Part shown: positions 8,977-16,833 of the stretch, in pieces
How positions within the stretch are numbered: the first letter of the stretch is position 1
How the letters are laid out: each line of letters opens with the position of its first letter
NCBI GenBank assembly: GCA_944322545.1
Contig: CALUPF010000028.1
Coordinates: 62,001-126,000, forward strand
Reading direction: 5' to 3'
Origin: Candidatus Gastranaerophilales bacterium
Lineage (GTDB): Bacteria > Cyanobacteriota > Vampirovibrionia > Gastranaerophilales > Gastranaerophilaceae
DNA: 64,000 nucleotides
Position numbers and translations under genes: made by a program
The notes under the pieces: model-generated
What the model was told of the DNA's origin: nothing
Seen by the model: the letters and a program-made list of their open reading frames with translations, nothing else
Database searches by the model: none

Positions 8977-9280
8977 ATATCTTGATGCCCTTTCAATCGG
9001 CTGATACTTAGTGTGTTAAATCTCCTTCGTTTTTTCTTTTCAATGTTCGTTTCATCAATCTTAATTACATTTACATTATAACATTTTTTTTAGTTGAGGG
9101 CATTATCTATTCGTACTACCTGCGTAGTAAATTTACATATCTTTATAAAAACAAACAAGTTGTTATAAAAAGGTTGTTTTTTATCTTTTTATTTAGCCTT
9201 ATAACTAGTCTTGTTGTATGATACAGATTTTTGTTTAGTGATGTAGAATCTTTTAGGTTTACAATCAGGAAGGATTTATT
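8977..9280. other. Intergenic region between divergent genes
   Basis: A 304-base gap between the ycf45-like gene (minus) and the small membrane protein (plus). On the minus strand TATAAT lies at 9075-9080 and could be a -10 box, but no good -35 box accompanies it. On the plus strand TATGAT at 9217-9222 is a possible -10. I see no ORF, structured RNA or clear terminator. Confidence 0.4.
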
Positions 9281-9637
9281 ATGTTGAGTTTTGTTACTTT
9301 GTCCAATTTTTTCTTGGGTGTAGGTGTTTTAGCTATTGTATGCTTTTTATTGAAAATAACAATTTCTTACTTTATGAATAAAAAAAATGTTTCCTCTAAT
9401 GTTGAAGAACAAAAAATAAATTTTTTATCAGCTGAATCTATATTTTCATTTTTTATTGGTTTTGGTTTTATAGGTTTTGCTTTTAAGGCTGTTTTTTATA
9501 TGCCTGTTTGGATGTGCTTTTTTGCAGGAATAATGTTTGGTCTTTTGTTTTCTTGTTTGTATGCATTTGTTTTGATGAATTTATCAAAACTTGCACAGAG
9601 CAAATCTGAATCAGCTGAACAAAATACACAAGAATAG
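9281..9637 (+). CDS. Small integral membrane protein, unknown function
   Basis: A 118-residue protein with three predicted membrane helices (about residues 5-28, 49-70 and 75-98), a basic loop with K-K-N after the first helix and a polar serine/glutamate-rich tail. The pattern resembles the N-terminal membrane part of NfeD-like proteins but lacks a soluble OB-fold, so I leave it unnamed. It has a good RBS (AGGAAGGA). It converges on the TPR gene with 4 bases between the stops. Confidence 0.6.
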   Translation: MLSFVTLSNFFLGVGVLAIVCFLLKITISYFMNKKNVSSNVEEQKINFLSAESIFSFFIGFGFIGFAFKAVFYMPVWMCFFAGIMFGLLFSCLYAFVLMNLSKLAQSKSESAEQNTQE

Positions 9638-9641
9638 ACTT

Positions 9642-10325
9642 TTATGATGATGGAAAAAGTTTTTTAAGATCTTCTTGAGGAATTTCTTCATCATCAATTG
9701 AGCTGTCTTGAAAGACGTTGTACATTTCATAGTTAGTGTTTATTGCGTCCAGTCCACCAAGACGAGCTTTAGCAGTCACTTCACCGGGGTTGATTTTTGC
9801 TGCATTTTTGTAGTGGTATTTTGCTTTTTTTACATCATCTAACTTTTCATAGCAGATGCCTAGTTTTAGGTTTGTTTTATAGTCATATCTGTATCCGTGT
9901 GAATAGGCAAAGTGATAAAAATCTATTGCTTGTGTGTATTCGCCTTCTGCGAAAAAAGTTTCTCCTAGGTAGTAGTTAACTTTAGGATTTAGTTCATTTA
10001 CATTTAACGCAATCATAAGATTGTTTTTTGCATCTCTAGTTCTACCTTGAATTAGAGCTATTCTTGCTCTTCCTATGAATGCGTTTTGGTTAGACATATC
10101 TAGTCTGTTAGCTTGGTAATAGTAATATTTTGCTGCATTTAGATATCTGTCCGCGTTAGATTTGTCTTTTAGGCCTTCATAATAGTTAAGGATCTTATCT
10201 CCCTTAACACAATATGCATTCGCATCTGAAACAGCTGGTGTTTCTCTTGAAAAAGCCTTATTGCAAGGGATTTGGCTTATGGATGCTAGAGTCAGGATTA
10301 AAAAAATAATTAGTATTTTTTTCAT
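9642..10325 (-). CDS. Secreted TPR-repeat protein
   Basis: A 227-residue protein with a lysine-start hydrophobic signal peptide (about residues 1-25). The body is built from about four tetratricopeptide repeats, roughly residues 50-190: typical A-x-x-Y-Y-Y, A-x-x-x-A and L-G-I-C-Y-E-K-L patterns repeat at about 34-residue spacing. An acidic tail follows. TPR proteins act as scaffolds; the partner here is unknown. It is transcribed divergently from the nuoJ-N genes. Confidence 0.8.
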   Translation of the reverse strand: MKKILIIFLILTLASISQIPCNKAFSRETPAVSDANAYCVKGDKILNYYEGLKDKSNADRYLNAAKYYYYQANRLDMSNQNAFIGRARIALIQGRTRDAKNNLMIALNVNELNPKVNYYLGETFFAEGEYTQAIDFYHFAYSHGYRYDYKTNLKLGICYEKLDDVKKAKYHYKNAAKINPGEVTAKARLGGLDAINTNYEMYNVFQDSSIDDEEIPQEDLKKLFPSS

Positions 10326-10422
10326 AAAAAAATTAATCTTAATAATTCACAACATTATTATTATAACACCTTTAAAATGTGATATAAATAATATTGATAG
10401 CAAATTGGAGCAATGAGCTAAG

Positions 10423-10926
10423 GTGTTAGAGGAAGTTTTTTGTTTTTACATTTTGTTTTTTGCAATAATTGTTTCGGCAATTGGAATCATTTTAGCTCCT
10501 AGAATGTTTTTGGCTATGATTTCATTTTTCCTTCTAATATGTATGACAAGTCTTTTATATTTGACTCTTAATGCTTCTTATATAGCTTTGTTTCAATTTA
10601 TTTTATGTGGAGTTGTGCTAGGTGTCTATATTTTTCTTCTACTCAAAAAAATCGGAAGATTAAATTTAAAACTCAAGTTAGTTCCAGTTTTGAAAATTAT
10701 TTCAGGTGCATTTTTTACAGTTGCCTTTGGGGTGTTATGTTGTTTGTTTATGAATGAGGAATTTGAGAATTCTCTTTATTCTATTTTTAATTACATTACA
10801 GAAAAATCGTCCGATATTGTTGATTTTGCGGGGCATGTATTTCCTTTGCATTTAGTTATTTTGTTAGTTTTAATCAGTGCAATTGTAATAAGAGTTTATT
10901 TGATTAACAGAAGCGAGGATGTTTAA
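10423..10926 (+). CDS. nuoJ: NADH dehydrogenase-like subunit J (NuoJ)
   Basis: A 167-residue, five-helix membrane protein at the head of a J-K-L-M-N gene series, matching NuoJ in position, size and hydropathy. In intact complex I, NuoJ belongs to the membrane arm that couples quinone reduction to proton movement. The start is taken as GTG at 10423; an ATG 10 bases upstream hits a stop after one codon. GGAG lies about 12 bases ahead. The gene order J-K-L-M-N is standard, but no nuoA-D, H or I lies upstream: the next gene to the left is the divergent TPR gene. The assignment rests more on context than on strong motifs. Confidence 0.75.
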   Translation: MLEEVFCFYILFFAIIVSAIGIILAPRMFLAMISFFLLICMTSLLYLTLNASYIALFQFILCGVVLGVYIFLLLKKIGRLNLKLKLVPVLKIISGAFFTVAFGVLCCLFMNEEFENSLYSIFNYITEKSSDIVDFAGHVFPLHLVILLVLISAIVIRVYLINRSEDV

Positions 10927-10928
10927 TT

Positions 10929-11264
10929 ATGGATGATTTTTTGAGTTTTATTTTAAACATCGGATTGTTTCATTATTTGGTTTTAGCAATGATTCTGTTT
11001 TTGATTGGTCTTTGTGGGGTTTTGATATCAAGGAATCTTGTGAGAATCATAATGTCGCTTTTCATTATGACAGTTTCTGTTGTGATAAATTTTCTGTCTT
11101 TTGGGTGTTATTGTGACAGTTCGCTAGAAGATGCAAATATGATGGGGATTTTTATTTTATTGATAGCAGTTGTGCAAACGATAGTTGCGCTTGTTATCCT
11201 TTATAAAATCTATCAGGCAAATGAATATTTGGATTCTGAAAAAATCAAAGATAAGGAGAACTAA
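10929..11264 (+). CDS. nuoK: NADH dehydrogenase-like subunit K (NuoK), lacking both key glutamates
   Basis: A three-helix protein of 111 residues that aligns by eye along its length with NuoK: I-L-F-x-I-G-L-x-G-V in helix 1, S-R-N-L then helix 2, and the final I-V-A-L-V-I-L-Y helix 3. In E. coli NuoK the glutamates at 36 (helix 2) and 72 (helix 3) are essential for proton transfer. Here the matching positions read S-L-F-I-M, with F in place of E36, and V-V-Q-T, with Q in place of E72. The subunit therefore probably cannot carry protons in the usual way. It follows nuoJ by 2 bases, and its stop overlaps the start of the nuoL-like gene by one base. Confidence 0.82.
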   Translation: MDDFLSFILNIGLFHYLVLAMILFLIGLCGVLISRNLVRIIMSLFIMTVSVVINFLSFGCYCDSSLEDANMMGIFILLIAVVQTIVALVILYKIYQANEYLDSEKIKDKEN

Positions 11265-12421
11265 TGGAGTTTTTTATAGAAAATATAAATCTGCTTTTGT
11301 TTTTGCCTATTATAATGTGTGCAATAATAGGTTTTAACGGGCTTTTGGCAAACAAGTTAGATAAGACGACAATTTTTTGCATTAGTTCTGTATCTTCTTT
11401 GATTTGTTTAGTTTTTGCAGCTGTTGCGTTTGTTTATTGTATGTTTAACGGACAAGCAGTTGCTACTGATTTCCCTTGGTTGGCTTTAGAAAATATGAAA
11501 TTTTATTTAGGCACTTATCTTGATAAAATTTCTGTTTCATTTTTATTAGCTGCTTCGTTTTTATGCTTTTTAGTTCAAGGGATTACATATTGGAAGCTAA
11601 AAGAACATAACGACTTTAACAGGCTTTTGTCTTATTTGAATCTTTTTATGCTTGGGTTGAACGGAGTTTTTATAAGTTCTAATATTTTTCAATCTTACGT
11701 ATTTTGTGAAATTATTGGCGTTGGGGCTTATCTTTTGATAAACTTTGATTTTTCAAACAGGAATGAATCTAAAGCTGCAATAAAATCTTTTATTTTTAAT
11801 AGAATCGGAGATTTGACACTATTGTTTTGTGTATTGACGATTCTATATTATGCGGTTGTTTATAATCAGCTTTCAGATGCAAGTAGTCTTGCTTATTCAA
11901 ATATGAATAATGTTTCTGCTTGTATTAATTCATTGATGAGTGAGCCCTTATTTGTGTTTTTCTGCTCATTGTTGATATTTGTTGTTGTTATGAAGTTTAT
12001 GCAGGCTTTTGTATATCTTACGTTCGAACCTAAAGAGAATACATCTTTGTCTAGAGTCATTTTATTTCAAAATGCGATGATAACTCTAGTTGGTGTATAT
12101 CTTTTTATAAGACTCAATCCGTTTTTTGTGGATTTGGGCATAGGTTGGGTTTGGACACTTTTAGTGTTAGCTTTGATGTTCGTTACATTAGGTGTGTTAA
12201 ACCAGCTGTTTATGCCTTTTTGTAAAATGATGGGCTGGATAGAAAAGTATGTTATTGAAGGTTTAATAAGCCTTGCTGAACTTTTGTTCAGAGCTGTTTC
12301 TTATGTGTGCACTAAATTTCAGGCAGGTAATTTTCAGGCTTATCTGATTTACTCTTTGGTCGGGTTAGTTTTGATACTTGCATTTGTTTTGATATTTTAT
12401 GTGCTTTTAATCAAAGTTTAG
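11264..12421 (+). CDS. nuoL: Shortened NADH dehydrogenase-like subunit L (NuoL)
   Basis: Only 385 residues, against about 600-650 for NuoL. The N-terminal half follows NuoL: D-K-I-S-V-S-F-L near residue 87 and F-C-E-I-I-G-V-G-A-Y-L-L-I near 150, keeping the glutamate equivalent to E144. M-K-F-M-Q near 240 keeps the lysine equivalent to K229, but the following L-P-x-x-x-W-L segment is lost and the helix-8 histidine is F. After the G-V-Y-L-F-I-R helix the protein jumps to a NuoL-like C-terminus (F-Q-A-G-N-F-Q-A-Y-L-I-Y-S-L). About six central helices, including the second broken helix, are missing. There is no frameshift or stop; the frame is intact, so the loss was a clean deletion that has been kept. 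Confidence 0.82.
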   Translation: MEFFIENINLLLFLPIIMCAIIGFNGLLANKLDKTTIFCISSVSSLICLVFAAVAFVYCMFNGQAVATDFPWLALENMKFYLGTYLDKISVSFLLAASFLCFLVQGITYWKLKEHNDFNRLLSYLNLFMLGLNGVFISSNIFQSYVFCEIIGVGAYLLINFDFSNRNESKAAIKSFIFNRIGDLTLLFCVLTILYYAVVYNQLSDASSLAYSNMNNVSACINSLMSEPLFVFFCSLLIFVVVMKFMQAFVYLTFEPKENTSLSRVILFQNAMITLVGVYLFIRLNPFFVDLGIGWVWTLLVLALMFVTLGVLNQLFMPFCKMMGWIEKYVIEGLISLAELLFRAVSYVCTKFQAGNFQAYLIYSLVGLVLILAFVLIFYVLLIKV

Positions 12422-12437
12422 TTTTTAGGAGTGATTT

Positions 12438-13961
12438 ATGAGCTTTTTATCTTTAATATGGTTAATATTTTTACCGCTTGTGATTGCAGGTGTGATTATG
12501 CTTCCTGTTTTTCCTAACCATCAGGTGAGGGTTAGACGATTTGCTAAGTGGTTTGCAGGATTCCATTTTGCATATGCACTTTTGTTTTTAGCATTTTTTG
12601 ACACAAGTTTATATGGTATGTCGTTTGAAAAAGAGCTTACATTTTTTGGAATGTCTTGGCTTAAAAGTCTTGGCATAAGCGCAAAATTTGCTGTTGATGG
12701 TATTTCGCTTTTGATGGTGGTTTTAACAACTTTTGTTGTTTTAATTACCTTGTTTATGAGCAAAATTCATATACGTTCGAAACATAAGCTGTATTATGCA
12801 ATGGTGTTTTTACTAGAGTGTGCAATTTTGGGGATTTTCTGTTCAAAAGACATGTTTATGTTTTTTGTTTTTTGGGAGTTGTCTTTGATTCCTGTTTATT
12901 TTCTTGTATCTCAATGGGGAAACTCAGAAGCAAGACGTGCTGCAATGAAGTTCACATTAGCATCGTTTGTTTGTAATATGTTTTTATTTTTTGGAATGTT
13001 GATATTGTACTATTACAATTTTGCTGTAAGCAATGTTTTGACAGCGAATATTGAGTCTTTGAATATGGATGAAAAAATTTATCCTTTGTGGTTTCAAGTG
13101 ACTGTCTTTGTGAATTTCTTGATAGGTTTTGTTATAAGAGTTCCTTTTGCTGGCTTTCATAACTGGTATCCTGACATTCAAAATAAAGCTGCAGCGCCTG
13201 TGAATATCTTGCTTTCAGGCATGTTGTTAAATACAGGAGTGTATGGAATAATTCGTTTTAATATGCAGGTGTTCCCTGAAATATTCAAGCTTTTTGCTCC
13301 TGTGTTAATGATTTGGAGCGTTGTGAATATAGTTTATTGTGGTGCATTGTCAATTGTGCAGCCTGAAGTCAAAAAGATGGTGGCCTATGCAAATGTTGCA
13401 ACTATGGGATTTGTTATGATGGGTTTAGCCAGTTTGAATTCAACTGGATTTAACGGTGCTGTGTTTATGGCGTTGGCTGCAACGATTGTTTATTGTGCTT
13501 TGTTTGTTGTGATTTCTTGTGTCCAATTTAGGACTAAAACAACATATATTACTGCTTTAGGCGGATTAGGACAGGTGATGCCAAAATGTATGTATTTGTC
13601 TTTGATTGTATGTTTTGCTTCTGTTGGGGTTCCTTTTTTAGTTATGTTTGCTCCAAAAATGATGGTGATAACAGGAGCTTTGTTCTCAAATCTTGAACAG
13701 CAGTTAATGGTTAAACTTGTTGCTTTTATAGGGCTTTTAGCTATTGCTGTTTCAGCCGGGTATATAATGTATTTCTTTTATAAAGTTTTTTGTTCAGTAT
13801 TGCTCGAGCAGTGGAAAAAGCTTAAAGATTTGAGTCCTCAAGAGGCGAGTGTGCTTTCAGCATTGTGTCTTGTAATAATATATCTTGGTGTTTGTCCGAT
13901 GAGTATTGTGCAAATTTACCAATCTGTTTCGAGTATAATTTTAGATGTGTTGCAGGTGTAA
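12438..13961 (+). CDS. nuoM: NADH dehydrogenase-like subunit M (NuoM), key residues replaced
   Basis: A 507-residue, about 14-helix antiporter-like subunit. F-W-E-L-S-L-I-P-V-Y-F-L near residue 143 keeps the E144-type glutamate and F-H-N-W-Y-P-D near 240 keeps the loop histidine. Compared by eye with E. coli NuoM, the lysine before the broken helix (K234) is R in V-I-R-V-P, the helix-8 lysine (K265) is N in L-L-N-T-G, the histidine after K-K-M-V-A-Y is T, and the helix-12 P-G-x-x-x-F-V-x-E-F segment (E407) reads V-P-F-L-V-M-F-A-P with no glutamate. Length is normal and the frame clean. RBS AGGAG precedes the ATG. It is probably unable to pump in the usual way. Confidence 0.86.
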   Translation: MSFLSLIWLIFLPLVIAGVIMLPVFPNHQVRVRRFAKWFAGFHFAYALLFLAFFDTSLYGMSFEKELTFFGMSWLKSLGISAKFAVDGISLLMVVLTTFVVLITLFMSKIHIRSKHKLYYAMVFLLECAILGIFCSKDMFMFFVFWELSLIPVYFLVSQWGNSEARRAAMKFTLASFVCNMFLFFGMLILYYYNFAVSNVLTANIESLNMDEKIYPLWFQVTVFVNFLIGFVIRVPFAGFHNWYPDIQNKAAAPVNILLSGMLLNTGVYGIIRFNMQVFPEIFKLFAPVLMIWSVVNIVYCGALSIVQPEVKKMVAYANVATMGFVMMGLASLNSTGFNGAVFMALAATIVYCALFVVISCVQFRTKTTYITALGGLGQVMPKCMYLSLIVCFASVGVPFLVMFAPKMMVITGALFSNLEQQLMVKLVAFIGLLAIAVSAGYIMYFFYKVFCSVLLEQWKKLKDLSPQEASVLSALCLVIIYLGVCPMSIVQIYQSVSSIILDVLQV

Positions 13962-13984
13962 AATAAAAACGGAGATTTGTCTGG

Positions 13985-15412
13985 ATGTCTGAATTAGTTA
14001 GTGCATATTTACCTGAGTTAATAATTATAGTTTTTATTTTATTCAATCTGCTTGCGTCATTGTTTTTCAATACATATTTATACAAACTTTCTAAGTGGGT
14101 AACTTTGCTAGGCATTGTATTTGCTTTAGCGTCCACTTTTTATTTGCAAATAGAGCCAGAAGCCTATGCTTTTGATGGTTCTTTTTTGTCTAATATATAC
14201 ACTGTATTTTTCAAAATTCTTATTTTGATAAGCGGCTTTTTCCTGACACTTTTGTCAAGGAATATGATCAGGGAAAAAAGAGATAGGGCCTTTGAATATT
14301 TCAGTGTGTTTTTGTCAGGAATTTTGTTTGCAATGTGTGCAGTGAGTGCGACCGATTTTGTCGGTTTGTTTGTTTCTTTAGAAGCTTTGGGCTTAAGCTG
14401 TTATATGTTGCTTTCTTTTACCAAAAGTCCTGATGCAAAACAGCTTACATTTGGATATTTGGTTCAAGGTGCAGTTGTTTCTAGTTTGTTTTTAGCTGGG
14501 CTGTCAGTTTTATATGGAATGTGTGCTCACGTTGATTATCAGCAAATAGGGCTTTATTTCTCACAAAATCAACCTCAGATTTTGTTGACGTTTTGTTTGG
14601 TGTTAATGACTTGTACAATTTTGTTTAAGCTAGGCCTTGTTCCTTTTTCTAGTTGGTTGCCTGACACATTTCAGGGCGCATCTTATCCGATAGCTGCTTA
14701 TATGTCTTGTGTGCCTGTGTTAGCTTGTTTTGGTGTGTTATCAAGAATGTTGATGATTTTGTTGAATTACACCTTCACTATGAAAATCGTTTTTGCTTGT
14801 ATTGCTGTAATTACTATACTTTTAGGTTCATTATCAGCAATCAGACAGGAGAGTTTGAAACGCTTGATGGCATATTCTATGAGCGTTCATTCAGGAATAA
14901 TGCTTTTAGGTTTGTGCGTTTTTTCTGTATATAGTGTATCAGGAGTTTTGTTTTATCTTTTTTGTTATATCTTCTCAAACATTGGTGCTTGGTCTGCGAT
15001 TATTTTGCTTTATGATTCAGGAAAGCTCGAAAACCTCAATGATTTGAAAGGGTTGATTTATCATAGACCATATTATGTAATTGCGTTCACTGTTGTTTTG
15101 ATATCGTTAGCAGGTATTGCTCCAACATGTGGGTTTGTATCAAAACTTTATATGGCATCAGCTGTCGCACGTTCAGGGTTTGTGTTTTTGCCGTATTTAA
15201 TAATTTCTTTATTAGCATTTGTCATTATGATTTATGCTTATTGGAGAATAATCAGAGCAATGTTCAGACGTATAGAAACGAACATTTCGATTGATAATAA
15301 TGTAATTTCATCGAAATTTATTTTATATGCGTGTGCATTTGCAACTGTCGGAATATGTTTGTTCTCTGACAAAATAATACAGCTATGTCAGCTTGTGGCT
15401 TATTATATGTAA
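13985..15412 (+). CDS. nuoN: NADH dehydrogenase-like subunit N (NuoN)
   Basis: A 475-residue membrane subunit of the same antiporter family. It is the least altered of the set: the helix-5 glutamate is kept in S-L-E-A-L-G-L-S-C-Y, the broken-helix lysine in L-F-K-L-G-L-V-P-F, a histidine in A-Y-S-M-S-V-H-S-G, and the helix-12 lysine in P-T-C-G-F-V-S-K-L-Y. However, the histidine of the W-x-P-D segment is S (F-S-S-W-L-P-D) and the helix-8 lysine is V (C-V-P-V-L-A). Last gene of the nuoJ-N series; it converges on a hypothetical gene 3 bases away. Confidence 0.88.
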   Translation: MSELVSAYLPELIIIVFILFNLLASLFFNTYLYKLSKWVTLLGIVFALASTFYLQIEPEAYAFDGSFLSNIYTVFFKILILISGFFLTLLSRNMIREKRDRAFEYFSVFLSGILFAMCAVSATDFVGLFVSLEALGLSCYMLLSFTKSPDAKQLTFGYLVQGAVVSSLFLAGLSVLYGMCAHVDYQQIGLYFSQNQPQILLTFCLVLMTCTILFKLGLVPFSSWLPDTFQGASYPIAAYMSCVPVLACFGVLSRMLMILLNYTFTMKIVFACIAVITILLGSLSAIRQESLKRLMAYSMSVHSGIMLLGLCVFSVYSVSGVLFYLFCYIFSNIGAWSAIILLYDSGKLENLNDLKGLIYHRPYYVIAFTVVLISLAGIAPTCGFVSKLYMASAVARSGFVFLPYLIISLLAFVIMIYAYWRIIRAMFRRIETNISIDNNVISSKFILYACAFATVGICLFSDKIIQLCQLVAYYM

Positions 15413-15415
15413 TTA

Positions 15416-16117
15416 TTACCCAACAGGAATATTGATATCGTTTCTGTTTGGTTTTATTGAATCTTGATATTTATAAAAGAACCAACGTTCAGGTCTTATT
15501 TCTTTAGATTCCCATTGCGTCCCAACTGTATATGATTCTTTATCTTTTCTTTTAATGCCGCCGCTAGGAATTACTTCTATTTTTTTAGTTAAAAAAATCT
15601 CAGGCATGATTTTTGAAACTTCTCTTATTTTTGCAGCACATCTGTCAGCAAAGTCTTCAAGTGTTTCACTTACTGGATAATGTACCATCTCTAGTTCAAC
15701 TACTCCTTCGCTGATTCTGTCGACTAAAACTTGATTGTATTTTTTAAATTCTTCAATAATTGGTCTTGGTAAGGTTTGGAATTTTTCTTGATCTTGTAAT
15801 ATATCCTCTCTTGCTTTTAATCCATCCCAAAAACCGACAAGCAGCATTTGGCCAGGGCAGCCAGCATTTCTGTCTACAGAATCACCAAGTGTTTGTGTTG
15901 TATCATCAAGTGGTTGTATATATATAAGTAAATTATCAAGTTCGCCTTTTAGACGACTTTCAATAGCTCCAGGATAATGGCTAGTATCTATTACATCGCT
16001 GTTTTCCTTTTTGCCTTTATATATAAAATGAGCAGAAAAAGAAGGCTTTGCTTGGGTATTATTTCTTTTATTTACGTTATGGTTTATGTTGTAATTTCTA
16101 ATTGCTGAAATTTTCAT
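15416..16117 (-). CDS. Hypothetical protein with tag-like N-terminus
   Basis: A 233-residue soluble protein I do not recognise. The N-terminus is M-K-I-S with many asparagines, followed by P-S-F-S-A near residue 25, a variant of the S-F-K-G motif on other proteins here. There are no membrane helices. The body mixes strands and helices; a C-terminal W-E-S-K-E-I-R-P-E-R-W stretch is notable. It sits 2 bases after the gene at 16120-16734 and is surely co-transcribed with it. Confidence 0.6.
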   Translation of the reverse strand: MKISAIRNYNINHNVNKRNNTQAKPSFSAHFIYKGKKENSDVIDTSHYPGAIESRLKGELDNLLIYIQPLDDTTQTLGDSVDRNAGCPGQMLLVGFWDGLKAREDILQDQEKFQTLPRPIIEEFKKYNQVLVDRISEGVVELEMVHYPVSETLEDFADRCAAKIREVSKIMPEIFLTKKIEVIPSGGIKRKDKESYTVGTQWESKEIRPERWFFYKYQDSIKPNRNDINIPVG

Positions 16118-16119
16118 GT

Positions 16120-16734
16120 TTAACCGAAAATCCTTTCTAATAAGCCTCTTTTGGGTGAAAAATCTTTTTTTCCACCGTATTCATAATTCAATTTATTTAA
16201 AATGTTTTTTAAAGATAATCCTTCTTCAAAATCTTTTATAAATTTGGCTTTTTGTTCATTATGACCATATGGAAAATAGTTGATTTGTAAAACAGGTGCC
16301 TTTGTTTTTAAAAACCACAAAGCTTTATTGATGTATTCACCTTCTTTTGTTCCAACGATGCTCCCCTCTAGCATTTTTCTTGCTGAGTCAACCAAATTAG
16401 GATGAAATTCATCAGCAGGGTCATTTTTTGCCATCCTATGGAGCATTTTTGTCGCTCCAGAATATGTAAGTTCTGTGTGAACTGTAATTTGTCTTGGCTC
16501 TTTTTTAGGATTAACTTTTACATTAAATATGAACATTTTTTCATATTTTTTATCAAGCTTTTGCATGATAGATGAAATGGTCTCAAATATATCCTCTCCA
16601 TTTTTGTATATTTTTTTGATTTCTTCTGCTGATGGAGTATATTTGACTTTTCCAAAGCTTTTTATTGAGTTTTTGTTTTTGTTGATAGATGCATTTCTAG
16701 GTTGATTTGCAGGATAAAATGGCTTTATATTCAT
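16120..16734 (-). CDS. Hypothetical protein with tag-like N-terminus
   Basis: A 204-residue protein of unknown function. It starts M-N-I-K-P and has K-S-F-G-K-V near residues 25-30, a variant of the window's recurrent S-F-K-G motif. It is basic, with no signal peptide or membrane helix. It is the first gene of a two-gene minus-strand unit with the preceding entry, upstream of and divergent from radA. Confidence 0.6.
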   Translation of the reverse strand: MNIKPFYPANQPRNASINKNKNSIKSFGKVKYTPSAEEIKKIYKNGEDIFETISSIMQKLDKKYEKMFIFNVKVNPKKEPRQITVHTELTYSGATKMLHRMAKNDPADEFHPNLVDSARKMLEGSIVGTKEGEYINKALWFLKTKAPVLQINYFPYGHNEQKAKFIKDFEEGLSLKNILNKLNYEYGGKKDFSPKRGLLERIFG

Positions 16735-16799
16735 ACTTACTCCTGTTTTTAAACTAATTTACCACCTTTGTAGTACAAAGTGAATAATAATTTCGTTTT

Positions 16800-16827
16800 T
16801 TGATTTATATTTTGTTACATATATAAT
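16800..16827 (+). promoter_or_regulatory. Promoter of radA, possibly giving a leaderless mRNA
   Basis: TTGATT (16800-16805), a 16-base spacer and TATAAT (16822-16827) form a good housekeeping-type promoter. The -10 box ends only 6 bases before the radA ATG at 16834, so transcription would begin at or next to the start codon. Confidence 0.6.
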
Positions 16828-16833
16828 AGTTCT

